Source: Clostridia bacterium (GTDB lineage: Bacteria > Bacillota > Clostridia > Oscillospirales > CAG-272). Taken from it: a stretch of 34,977 nt of DNA. Numbering within the stretch: the stretch's first letter is position 1; each line of letters opens with the position of its first letter. The position numbers were made by a program, and so were the translations under genes. Below are positions 26,001-33,163 of this stretch, piece after piece. The stretch lies in NCBI GenBank assembly GCA_017628755.1, contig JAGBYM010000062.1, forward strand, positions 1 to 34,977. Direction: 5' to 3'. Below the pieces are notes generated by a model, which did no database searches, had not been told where the DNA came from, and saw only the letters and a program-made list of their open reading frames with translations.

Positions 26001-26163
26001 GAAACTTATCCGCGGGATTGGTCTCGGACGCGGTATCCTCAGGGATCAAGCTCTCAGCGCCACCCCCGGTAGTAACTTCGCTATCACCGCCGGTACAACT
26101 TGCGAGAGGTGAGACACAAAAAATCAGCGCAAGTATCAGCGCAATAATTTTGTAGCTTTTCAT
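23077..26163 (-). CDS. Lipoprotein with two pectate-lyase-like beta-helix domains
   Basis: 1028 residues. A classical lipobox LASC places the lipid on Cys23. Residues about 80-170 (EILIGKTNRAES, KIVIFGADDATLAKAYSEF) resemble the N-terminal domain found before many glycan-active enzymes. Two Pectate_lyase_3-type right-handed beta-helices follow: the first from about 244 (LNVLSFGAKGDGKTDDTEAF), the second from about 660 (GGTVYIPSGIFYI). Such domains bind or cut polygalacturonate and related polysaccharides. It would act at the outer membrane face of the cell envelope. It is 12 nt after the glycerate kinase gene with AAGGAG upstream. The catalytic residues cannot be assigned, so it could be a lyase, a hydrolase or only a binding protein. 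Confidence 0.88.
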   Translation of the reverse strand: MKSYKIIALILALIFCVSPLASCTGGDSEVTTGGGAESLIPEDTASETNPADKFLSDGEPVYTIVRPLEPTALESGLSKKLRADFLSLTNVTFEAVTDYDGKKDNSARPEILIGKTNRAESIKAEEEVAKNGGYVMREDGNKIVIFGADDATLAKAYSEFERVYFGEERATLVGDYAPDKAVPAGYEKVSEKTEELLTVKDNFDYTEAYKVNFVGATDAPAYMGEIKTGLIVSEYDTLYDVVAELNVLSFGAKGDGKTDDTEAFKAALKAADQKGGCVVYVPKGHYCLTDSLTVGDNVSIVGEIKPGTAEGTVLCIYGGKGSTDPTKSAFIMGPSASLQNLAIWYPEQTFVNGEPIPYPATVKQEWIDGVTVRNVTFVNSYYGFDYTGTGIYALQYTRDIYGTFLHLGYRNDRSLDIGKLENFHFSPDYWLESGLPGVPDAELLKTYMIRNSTGIIIERIDWTYISDIYIEGYNIGLHARRSKAADEYDGVTNGQLYNLNVTDSYTGILMEDAAWLLMTGCKFSAVGNSGASALRFLSSCGSGPENQPGDICFVDSTLESAGANAVINCCNSAVTYTSCKLSSNGGNVIANMTAAAQRILNSEVSGNSVGIELLKDDTLPTTPEVDYTHDVVTKPKSDKYINITEAPYNAKANEDITAVLQKALDDLKATGGTVYIPSGIFYISAGIDVWAGIELRGSVIAPGYAHRTGTGTRLYTNFGKNDPDGEALIDLYEGAGLRGLGIIYHEQKTSSLTPYSYSIRGKGSNVYVVDVSTSTSYNGIDLASYKCDNHYVEFVWGVGLNNAITVGSGSENGIIRDCHFTPNCWFDQSDPNAWNNVYQYMMDNSTTFLIGESKNEILYNNFTICIKTGIEITDGAQNVQLLGNGVDSSDTAVLLSGNCTAYFVNSQLVNLRDSGGKAQYFDIVRTSEDFTGSVDFFNSSSWGTTNYVYNLNGLGTVRVIGGRIGRCDGKLANIAGGEVYFYSCSNDTSAIISAVDSVKKIYLSGNLFTSNFINSLKKIKQACGPDVE

Positions 26164-26175
26164 ATCAAAATCTCC

Positions 26176-27303
26176 TTAAAACATCAGTCTGAACACCTGA
26201 TAAGCCGTGGCTTTTAGATTTTTTATTGCATTTTCTTTGTTAAGAGCCTCATCGAGCGTTGTGATTCCGCGGATTATCGGGAAAAAGGCATCAATGCCGT
26301 GAAGATTACATTCTTCAGCATCATCCGTAACGCATCCCGCAAAAGCAATGACCTTCTTGCCGTGCTTCTTCGCAAGCTTCGCCACACCTATCGGAGCCTT
26401 GCCCATGGCGGTCTGGAAGTCAATTCTTCCCTCGCCCGTGACAACGATATCGGCGTCCTTGATATACTCCTCGATTCCCGTCTCGGAAAGAATTATCGAA
26501 ATTCCCGATTCAAGCGACGCGGAAAGGAAGGTCATAAAGGCAAATCCAAGACCGCCCGCCGCACCCGAGCCGGGGTATTCGGAATCGGCATTCGGGAACA
26601 CGCTTTTTGCGATCTCCGCATACCTTCCGAGCCAGCCATCCATTATCGCAACAGCTTCGGGCGATGCACCCTTCTGCGGACCGTAAACCGCAGAGCATCC
26701 GCGTGCGCCGCAAAGGGGATTATCCACGTCGCAGGCGACTCTGAAGCTGCAGTTTTTAAGCTCGGGGCAAGCCTTTTCCGCCGAGATCGACGCAAGCGAA
26801 TCAAGTCCGTACGCACCGCGGGCAATATGCTCGCCGTTTTTATCAAAAAATTCAAATCCGAGTGCAGAAAGCATACCGACACCGCCGTCGTTCGTTGCGC
26901 TTCCGCCGATTCCGACGATAAAGGAACGGCATCCTCGCGCGATAGCGTGAAGGATCAGCTCACCAACGCCGTAGGTCGTTGTGAACATCGGATCGCGCAT
27001 TTCGGGCGGAACAAGCGTAAGACCCGCCGCCTCCGCCATCTCGATAACGGCTGTCGAGCCGTTGACTATACAGTATTTAGCCGTCACGCGCTCGCCGAGA
27101 GGCCCGGTAACTTCGGCTTCGATCATCTCTCCGCCAAGCCCCGCGCACATTGCCGCAACGGTTCCCTCTCCGCCGTCGGCGAGGGGCAGAACCTTTGCTT
27201 CCGCATTCGGAACGGCGCGCAAAAGCGCGTCCTTTACCGCCTGACCCGCTTCAAGCGAGGTCATGCTTCCTTTGAACGAATCAATTGCAATTACAGCTTT
27301 CAT
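26176..27303 (-). CDS. Glycerate kinase (GlxK/GarK type)
   Basis: 375 residues, normal family length. It phosphorylates D-glycerate with ATP to 2- or 3-phosphoglycerate and so feeds glycolysis. Diagnostic segments are the N-terminus AIDSFKGSMTSLEAG, LPLADGGEGT, GIGGSATNDGG and VTGEGRIDFQTAMGK. The ATG lies 1 nt after the stop of the larA-like gene, so translation is coupled. The partner racemase-type gene upstream suggests that a hydroxy acid, perhaps L- or D-glycerate from uronate or pectin breakdown, is converted and then phosphorylated. Confidence 0.94.
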   Translation of the reverse strand: MKAVIAIDSFKGSMTSLEAGQAVKDALLRAVPNAEAKVLPLADGGEGTVAAMCAGLGGEMIEAEVTGPLGERVTAKYCIVNGSTAVIEMAEAAGLTLVPPEMRDPMFTTTYGVGELILHAIARGCRSFIVGIGGSATNDGGVGMLSALGFEFFDKNGEHIARGAYGLDSLASISAEKACPELKNCSFRVACDVDNPLCGARGCSAVYGPQKGASPEAVAIMDGWLGRYAEIAKSVFPNADSEYPGSGAAGGLGFAFMTFLSASLESGISIILSETGIEEYIKDADIVVTGEGRIDFQTAMGKAPIGVAKLAKKHGKKVIAFAGCVTDDAEECNLHGIDAFFPIIRGITTLDEALNKENAIKNLKATAYQVFRLMF

Positions 27304-27304
27304 G

Positions 27305-28579
27305 TCAATTTTTCCTTACCATAACCGAAACTCCGTCGGGGATCGCAACTATCTTTGCAGATTTGCCGACGAGTGCTTTTGCCATATCAATAGCCTCGCC
27401 GAGCGAATGCGCGGGAAGCATATGCATCTGTTTTACGACGTCATCGGGCATTTTCGAAACGTAAATGACCCGCGCGTGCTTGAGGATTCGCAGAAGGATC
27501 TGCGTCTGCCACTGATCGGGAACCGTCTCATCGCGACCGCGCGAGAGGAATTCCGCCATTGTTTTATCAATATCAGGCTCGTCGGCAAGCTGATGATAGA
27601 AATGATCGCCGCCGATTCCGTCGCCCGACTCGGCAAGCATGATTATCACACCGCCGCGACGCACCGTAGCCTCTGCCGCAGTCATCCCCTTGACCGCCTG
27701 ATACATATTCTGATCGAGCGGATAACCGCCGTTCGTCGTGATAACTATATCGGATTCAACCGCACCCGCACCGCAGAGCGAGAAAAGGAAATCGGTTCCC
27801 TTCTTATGCGCCTTTTCGGGATCGCCCGCGACCGCGCAGATTACCTTCTTTTCCGAATTGAGAACCACGTTCACGATATATGCAAGCTTCGCTTGCTTTG
27901 CCGCCCATAGCATATCCTCGTGGATTGGATTGCCCTCAAGAATACCCGTCCGCGCGCGCGGATGGTCGATAAACTCAGAGCAATGGTTAGCGAGCACCGT
28001 CTTTCTGCCCGCCACACCGGGGAGAACGCTTTTGCGCCCGCCCGAAAATCCCGCAAAAAAATGCGGCTCGATAAATCCCTCCGAAACGAGCAGATCTGCT
28101 TCGTAAGCCATGCGGTTGATAACACAATCTCCGCCCGAGGGCAAAGTTCCGATCGAAACAAGCATATCGCTCTCGTCGCAATCGTGGATATATATCTTTT
28201 CGTTTTTTACTATATCTTCGCCAAATTTGGCAACGAGCTCATCCTTAGTCGTGCCTCTGTGGCATCCCGTGGCAATGAGGATCGTGATATCCGCCTGCGG
28301 ATTGCCCTCTCTGATCTCTGCGAGCATCGGTGGGATGATCAGCTCGCTCGGCACGGGACGCGTGTGGTCACTTGCGATTATGACGACCTTTTCCTTCCCT
28401 TTTGCAAGCTCGGAAAGCCTTGGCGCACCTATAGGCGACGCCATAGCGCGACGCACAAGCTCCGCCTCACCGGCTTCGGGAATATATGAATTTATCGACG
28501 GCTCAAGCACAGCCGCAAGCTCACTGCCAAAGCTGTACTTTATCTTTTCTTTACCGTACGGAAACAGAACTTCTTTCAT
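27305..28579 (-). CDS. larA: LarA-family nickel-pincer 2-hydroxyacid racemase/epimerase
   Basis: 424 residues from the ATG at 28579. LarA enzymes use a nickel-pincer nucleotide to racemise lactate or, in relatives, other 2-hydroxy acids. All four key residues are present at family positions less one: His107 (ATGCHRGT), His173 (EPHFFAGF), Lys183 (SGGRKSVLPG) and His199 (VLANHCSEF), against His108, His174, Lys184 and His200 of Lactiplantibacillus LarA. SDHTRPVP also fits. This offset supports the chosen start, as does the promoter, which leaves only about 7 nt before the in-frame ATG at 28594. The cofactor genes larB, larC and larE are not in the window. Neighbouring glycerate kinase hints at a substrate other than lactate. 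Confidence 0.9.
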   Translation of the reverse strand: MKEVLFPYGKEKIKYSFGSELAAVLEPSINSYIPEAGEAELVRRAMASPIGAPRLSELAKGKEKVVIIASDHTRPVPSELIIPPMLAEIREGNPQADITILIATGCHRGTTKDELVAKFGEDIVKNEKIYIHDCDESDMLVSIGTLPSGGDCVINRMAYEADLLVSEGFIEPHFFAGFSGGRKSVLPGVAGRKTVLANHCSEFIDHPRARTGILEGNPIHEDMLWAAKQAKLAYIVNVVLNSEKKVICAVAGDPEKAHKKGTDFLFSLCGAGAVESDIVITTNGGYPLDQNMYQAVKGMTAAEATVRRGGVIIMLAESGDGIGGDHFYHQLADEPDIDKTMAEFLSRGRDETVPDQWQTQILLRILKHARVIYVSKMPDDVVKQMHMLPAHSLGEAIDMAKALVGKSAKIVAIPDGVSVMVRKN

Positions 28580-28607
28580 ATCTTTCAGCCCCATTATATT
28601 TTTATAA

Positions 28608-28636
28608 ATTATACCATAAAATCCGCATCATTGCAA
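28608..28636 (-). promoter_or_regulatory. Sigma-A promoter for the larA operon
   Basis: TTGCAA (28631-28636), 17-bp spacer with extended -10 TGG, TATAAT (28608-28613) on the minus strand. Confidence 0.8.
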
Positions 28637-28650
28637 GAAAAAAGTAAAAC

Positions 28651-28685
28651 AAAAAGAACGGAATGCGCGCATTCCGTTCTTTTTT
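28651..28685 (-). terminator. Rho-independent terminator of the ATPase/TOPRIM operon
   Basis: A near-perfect palindrome AAAAAGAACGGAATGCG / CGCATTCCGTTCTTTTT lies 10 nt past the stop at 28695, with flanking T and A runs. Confidence 0.92.
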
Positions 28686-28694
28686 AAGAAAAAT

Positions 28695-29711
28695 TCACCT
28701 TGCGATATTCGCTACCTTCATTTTCTCACAAACCGAGGTTTTGGAAAAATCAGAATAGTCATATACGGCAAGCAAAACGTTTTCAAAGCGTCTGTTTATT
28801 CCCGAATAACCGTGGCTGCCGAATCTCATATAGGCATCTTCATTGTAATACTGTATAAGCTGCAATATATCGTGACCGTTGACACTTGTCCAGAAACCGT
28901 CGATATTATCTGGAGCGAAATTATCAGAATCCTGCTTCCAGAATCCGTCCGCATCAAATCTTCTTTTCACCGATTTGTCGTTAAGAAGCTTTTCCGTAAG
29001 CTGCTTTATCTTCTTTGTAGGCAGAGGACTCGCGCTTTTTGCGGCTATGTACTTAATAAGATCACAGATATTGATCTTGTCATTTTGCATAAATGCGCTG
29101 AAGTTCACCCTGAACGAACCGCACGCAATAACGCTGAGATCAAACGATTCATCATCGTAATATTCGGCAAGCAGTTCGCGGCAAACGGATAATTGAAGCG
29201 CTGCAAAATAAGCTCTGCGAACGTCTGCCTCCGTTATACTGCAGCCGTCGATCTTTCCGAAAAGCTCGTCATCCGTAGACATCATAAGAGTTTCCAGATC
29301 GTGGGTATCGGTCACGAAAAGTCGCGGAGTGGGTCTTCCCGTGTCCAATTCGTCATTGTCACGGTCCACCAATCCGTAAATATCCAACTTATCCATACTA
29401 TCGGGCAACTGCAGAAAACCTGACGGCAGATGGGATATGCCGAAGATAAGCTGAGTTATCGCCTCTTTGCAGTTGACGTATTCGCAGGGCGAGGTTCTGA
29501 ATCCCGCCTCGCTGTTGAAAACATTGTCGGCAACCATAGTCTCAACGTCGTCTTCTTTCACGTGACTGACGAAAAACTCGTCCGTAGAGCCTTCTACCAA
29601 CAGAATTTTTCTGCTCTTGTCGGCAAATCTGGCATAATCCAATTTCATACTTGCGGTAGCTGCTAACTTACCTGCCAGCTTTATAATCTCACCGGGATTA
29701 CTTACTACCAT
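28695..29711 (-). CDS. DUF4435-type TOPRIM protein, PARIS AriB-like (putative defence effector)
   Basis: 338 residues. The N-terminal half has the TOPRIM-like DUF4435 pattern: acidic Glu40 in ILLVEGSTDEFF, the acidic cluster GLVDRDND (Asp116, Asp118, Asp120), and FVTDTHDLE (Asp135-Glu140), which is characteristic of DUF4435. The C-terminal part is helical with no recognised motif. In the anti-phage system PARIS the AriB effector is a DUF4435 TOPRIM nuclease held by the AriA ATPase and freed on sensing phage anti-restriction proteins. Here the gene directly follows an ATPase gene (5 nt gap, AGAGGTG site), the same order as ariA-ariB. Assignment to this system is inference from domain type and order; sequence closeness to known AriB was not tested. 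Confidence 0.8.
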   Translation of the reverse strand: MVVSNPGEIIKLAGKLAATASMKLDYARFADKSRKILLVEGSTDEFFVSHVKEDDVETMVADNVFNSEAGFRTSPCEYVNCKEAITQLIFGISHLPSGFLQLPDSMDKLDIYGLVDRDNDELDTGRPTPRLFVTDTHDLETLMMSTDDELFGKIDGCSITEADVRRAYFAALQLSVCRELLAEYYDDESFDLSVIACGSFRVNFSAFMQNDKINICDLIKYIAAKSASPLPTKKIKQLTEKLLNDKSVKRRFDADGFWKQDSDNFAPDNIDGFWTSVNGHDILQLIQYYNEDAYMRFGSHGYSGINRRFENVLLAVYDYSDFSKTSVCEKMKVANIAR

Positions 29712-29716
29712 TTATT

Positions 29717-31183
29717 TCACCTCTTATCAACGAACAAATCGAAGTGATAATTAACAATATTGGGAGAGTGGGTCGCCACTATTGCCTGAAGCTTGTTCAT
29801 TTCGCAGATATTGATAAGTCTGTCAAGATACTCCTCCTGCCATTCGATGTGGAGGGATATTTCGGGCTCGTCAATAAGGACTATGCCGCCAAGGGAAGTA
29901 TCAAAGATCAGTCTGTAGAACATTACGAAATCGTTCTTTTCACCCGAAGACATGCAATTCATATCGATCTTTTTGCCGTGTGAAAAGATCTCTATACCGC
30001 CGGGAGTGAAAAGGATGCGCTTGCGGGTGATCTCGTTGCGCTTATGGAATATATCGGCAAAGAGCTTAAGCTTGGCGTAGTTTTCCTGCAAAGGAGCAAG
30101 AGTTCCCTCAAAAGCGTCAAGATAAGTAAGAAGGAAGGTCTTCTTATGCTCAAAAGCGTCCTTCAGCTTGTCCGCTTCAATAAGAGCCTCTCTCGATTCG
30201 AGTATGCCGAGCTCATAGAATTTACTGAGCTCGCGGTGGTAATTATTCCATCTCTGCTCAAACTCTTCAAAGGTAATCTCAAGATCATCTGCAGCCGCTA
30301 CGTACATTGAGGGCAGCTTGCTCTTTGCAATTTCGGACAGCGAATTGTATCTCTCACGCCAATTGATTATATTGGACAACATCTCGTCGCAGGCAAACTT
30401 GAGATAATCCACCTTTTCGCTTTCGGCGGAAGCTGAGGCGCGCGGATATTTTTTATTCTTCAGTACGTACTCCTTTTGGAGTCGGTTTGCAACAATGAAA
30501 TCCAGATCGGTCATGCAGTGTTTTTCTATGATCGCAGATTCGATCATAGAAAAGAATCTTCTGTTTCTGAGCGCTATTATACGGTTCATATACTCAGCAT
30601 CTCCCGAAGCGGTACCGTCGTAGCATCCGTAAGCGGGATGCTCATCAGCTCCCGTATCCAGATAACATATCTCCTGAATTCGGTTATCGGCATCGGTGAT
30701 CGAGAAAACCGTATCGCATTCATCTTCTGCAAGGCAATTCGCCGTGCGCTTGCGGCAAAGAGACAGAGTACATCCGTTAGAAAGAGAGCATTCAAAGCCC
30801 TCAAAGGGTATTTCCTTGATCTCGTCAAAATTTTTCAAATTCGGATTGAATATGAAGTTGAGTATCTTGAAAATGGTCGTTTTACCGCATCCGTTAGGCG
30901 CGGAAAGGATGGAAACACAGTTTTCGGGGCGGATGGCAATATCGTAATCAAGACGGTCAAACAGCTGTTTTACACGGATATTGACTATCTTGACCTCATC
31001 GATATTATCTTCCTTTATTGCAAAAAATCCCATAGTATTAAAAACCTCACTCGTAAAGTTTCTTTCTTCACCACCGTCAAAAGCCACGGAAGTAAAGCGG
31101 TCGTTCATTTTTACGACTCTTCCCTCTCCCAGCACGTCGTGCCTGACTCTGCTGTGGAGTTTAATAACGTTATCGTAATTCAA
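29717..31183 (-). CDS. SMC/ABC-type AAA ATPase with N-terminal Tudor-like domain, PARIS AriA-like
   Basis: 488 residues from a TTG start at 31183, with AGGAGA 7 nt upstream; the longer open frame only shadows the PHP gene. Residues about 8-50 (RVRHDVLGEGRVV, VAFDGG) look like the Tudor/SH3-like domain at the C-terminus of UvrD/PcrA helicases. The ATPase has Walker A APNGCGKTT (95-103), signature SSGEK (412-416), Walker B VLIDEPEISLH (Asp438, Glu439) and switch His472 in VATHSPN. Between lies about 300 residues of helical, probably coiled-coil sequence. This is the layout of AAA15/OLD-like defence ATPases such as AriA. Its partner is the TOPRIM gene downstream, 5 nt away. A role as sensor and cage for that effector is inferred. 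Confidence 0.85.
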   Translation of the reverse strand: MNYDNVIKLHSRVRHDVLGEGRVVKMNDRFTSVAFDGGEERNFTSEVFNTMGFFAIKEDNIDEVKIVNIRVKQLFDRLDYDIAIRPENCVSILSAPNGCGKTTIFKILNFIFNPNLKNFDEIKEIPFEGFECSLSNGCTLSLCRKRTANCLAEDECDTVFSITDADNRIQEICYLDTGADEHPAYGCYDGTASGDAEYMNRIIALRNRRFFSMIESAIIEKHCMTDLDFIVANRLQKEYVLKNKKYPRASASAESEKVDYLKFACDEMLSNIINWRERYNSLSEIAKSKLPSMYVAAADDLEITFEEFEQRWNNYHRELSKFYELGILESREALIEADKLKDAFEHKKTFLLTYLDAFEGTLAPLQENYAKLKLFADIFHKRNEITRKRILFTPGGIEIFSHGKKIDMNCMSSGEKNDFVMFYRLIFDTSLGGIVLIDEPEISLHIEWQEEYLDRLINICEMNKLQAIVATHSPNIVNYHFDLFVDKR

Positions 31184-31190
31184 AGCATGA

Positions 31191-31196
31191 TCTCCT
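31191..31196 (-). promoter_or_regulatory. Ribosome site deciding the TTG start of the ATPase
   Basis: AGGAGA on the minus strand, 7 nt before TTG at 31183. The nearest upstream ATG is in another frame and reads ATG-CTT-TGA, so TTG is the only start that keeps the Tudor-like domain. Confidence 0.75.
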
Positions 31197-31205
31197 GTTC
31201 CGTTT

Positions 31206-32045
31206 TCACTTCCAGAGATCCTTTTCCGCAATTTCGGAGAAATCGCCTTCCTTAAATCCGGCTTCTCTGAGGTAAACCTCAACCGACTCGCGGGCATCGG
31301 GATAGTTCTTGTGCGAATCCGAACCGTATGTAACGGGGATTCCCATCTCGAACATCTCGCGCAGATATTCCGCATACTGACGGCGGAATTTCTCGGTTGC
31401 CTTGGGAGTGAGGAAGAAGTGAGAATTGCACTCAACGTACTTGCCGTTTTTCTTCAGTTCAGCGGCAATATCAAGCTTCATCGAGCGCGGAATGATGTCA
31501 AAATCCTCATACCAGATGCCCTTGCCCATATACCAGGGGTGTCCGAGGATGGTAACACGCTCGTCTGCGGCAAGCCACATCTGCTGGCGGTACCACTCCT
31601 TGATGCAGGCTTCCAGATCGGGTTCGAGCTTTTTAGCGAAAGGCGAATCAACTCTCCAATGTGATGCTCCGATAGCATAACGCACACCGAGCTTCACAAG
31701 CTCTTCCTTACTGCATGCGAGCTCGATGCCGTAAGGCTCTGACTGCACGGGAGGCTCGTAACCCTCGCGTGTACCCGTAACGGCGATATAATCGAATTCG
31801 GGCTTTTCAATAGGTGTCAGCTCAACGCCAAGCACCATGAAAGGATACTTTTTCTGCATCTCCTTAACACCCGCCACGGATGCATGAAGGTCACCGAGGA
31901 ATTTTTCGTCGTTGAAATTTGCGTGATCGGTGATGCCGATACGGCAAAGTCCCTGCGCGGTCGCCCTCTCCGCAATAAGCTCAAGCGGATTTTCCGCATC
32001 GTATGAATATTCGCTGTGAATGTGCCAGTCGGATTTAATGATCAT
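31206..32045 (-). CDS. PHP-domain phosphoesterase (histidinol-phosphatase-like), copy B
   Basis: 279 residues. Metal motifs: DWHIHSEYS at the N-terminus, GITDHANF, GVELTP, GASHWRVD, LGHPWY and GSDSHKNY near residue 240. It resembles HisK-type histidinol phosphatases, but no his gene is near. The ATG has AGGCGG 9 nt upstream. The stop lies 22 nt before the TTG start of the ATPase, with no terminator or promoter between, so the gene is probably cotranscribed with the ATPase/TOPRIM pair. Whether it belongs functionally to that pair or is a chance upstream neighbour cannot be told. No good -35 box was found upstream of it. Confidence 0.87.
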   Translation of the reverse strand: MIIKSDWHIHSEYSYDAENPLELIAERATAQGLCRIGITDHANFNDEKFLGDLHASVAGVKEMQKKYPFMVLGVELTPIEKPEFDYIAVTGTREGYEPPVQSEPYGIELACSKEELVKLGVRYAIGASHWRVDSPFAKKLEPDLEACIKEWYRQQMWLAADERVTILGHPWYMGKGIWYEDFDIIPRSMKLDIAAELKKNGKYVECNSHFFLTPKATEKFRRQYAEYLREMFEMGIPVTYGSDSHKNYPDARESVEVYLREAGFKEGDFSEIAEKDLWK

Positions 32046-32140
32046 AATTTTGTACCGCCTTTCGGTGTGATGAAATTATTATTTATTATTATAAAAATGA
32101 GATTTAACAGCACCGCTTCATGCAGTGTTCTTGTAATATA

Positions 32141-33148
32141 TTATTTTCCCATAACCTCCGCTGCCTTTTTCAGCATCTGACGGATGGGGAGATTATAAGG
32201 GCAACGTGTTTCGCAAACGCCGCAGTCGATGCAATCGGATGCGGTTTTGGGCATACTCGAATATCGGCTCAGTGCCCATTCCTTGAGATCGTAGCGGCTA
32301 TAATATCCCTCAAAGAGTAATACGCCGGAAATATTGATCCCTGCGGTGCAAGGAGCGCAGTAATTGCATCTGCGGCAGAAATTTGTGCCGAGATCTTCTT
32401 TGATCTTTGTGATCTTTTTCTGTTCCTCTGCATTCAGCGGCGAGGTATTGGAGGTTGCCGACACGTTCTGCGCGATCTCCTTCTTCTCTGCCATTCCGGG
32501 GATAACAACCGTCACAGCGGGATTGCTCACGATGAAGCGCAGAGCAATTTCGGCGTCCTCAATCGCGCCGCCCGCAAGAGGCTTCATACAGATAAAACCG
32601 ATATTTTTGCGCTCACACTCCGCGATCAATTCCTCACCCTGAGTTTCAACGATGTTGTAGGGGAACATGATCGTTTCCACCCACTCGAGGTCGAGTGCCT
32701 GACGGAAAAGCTCCACGGAATGAAGCGTAATTCCGATGTGTCCGATCTTGCCCGCAGCCTTTGCTTCAAGCAGAGCCTCGAGCGCCCCGCCCTCAGCCAT
32801 TACCTTTTCAAGATCAGCCGCGCCCGGATTATGTACCTGATAAAGGTCGATGTAATCGGTGCGGAGATTCTTAAGACTTATATCAATATCCTTCGCCATC
32901 GCGTCCTTTGTGCGCGCCATACTCTTGGTAGCAAGAACGAATTTGTCTCTGACGCCCTCAAGCGCGTAACCGAGATATTCCTCGCTCACGGTATATCCGC
33001 GCGCGGTATCGATATAGTTCACACCCGCTTCGACAAGATCTGCAATGAGAGCCTTTGTACCCTCGGCATCAATCTTCTGGATCGGGATACCGCCAAAACC
33101 GAGGCGCGATATTTCAAGTCCTGTTTTTCCTAAAATTCTGTATTCCAT
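32141..33148 (-). CDS. Aldo/keto reductase with C-terminal 4Fe-4S ferredoxin-like domain
   Basis: 335 residues. Residues 1-250 form the NAD(P)-dependent aldo/keto reductase barrel: RILGKTGLEISRLGFGG, YIDTARGYTVSEEYLG (catalytic Asp and Tyr), ATKS (Lys) and DLYQVHNPG (His). The C-terminal about 75 residues carry a Cys-rich module, FCRRCNYCAPC and DCIDCGVCETRCPYNLPI, which fits iron-sulfur clusters. Such fused reductases are common in anaerobic Firmicutes and may take electrons from ferredoxin-like partners. It follows a PHP gene by 15 nt and has GGGAG upstream of the ATG. The carbonyl substrate is unknown. Confidence 0.92.
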   Translation of the reverse strand: MEYRILGKTGLEISRLGFGGIPIQKIDAEGTKALIADLVEAGVNYIDTARGYTVSEEYLGYALEGVRDKFVLATKSMARTKDAMAKDIDISLKNLRTDYIDLYQVHNPGAADLEKVMAEGGALEALLEAKAAGKIGHIGITLHSVELFRQALDLEWVETIMFPYNIVETQGEELIAECERKNIGFICMKPLAGGAIEDAEIALRFIVSNPAVTVVIPGMAEKKEIAQNVSATSNTSPLNAEEQKKITKIKEDLGTNFCRRCNYCAPCTAGINISGVLLFEGYYSRYDLKEWALSRYSSMPKTASDCIDCGVCETRCPYNLPIRQMLKKAAEVMGK

Positions 33149-33163
33149 AATCTGACTCCCTGT

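Noticed and set aside
31184..31435. N-terminal extension of the ATPase frame into the PHP gene
   Set aside because: The extension is a shadow of the PHP C-terminus, with low-complexity Ser/Arg sequence. The TTG at 31183 with its ribosome site is the better start.
32046..32140. Hairpin between the aldo/keto reductase and PHP genes, considered as terminator or promoter
   Set aside because: The stem is short with a mismatch and lacks a T run. A TATAAT is present near 32090 but no acceptable -35 box lies at the right distance.
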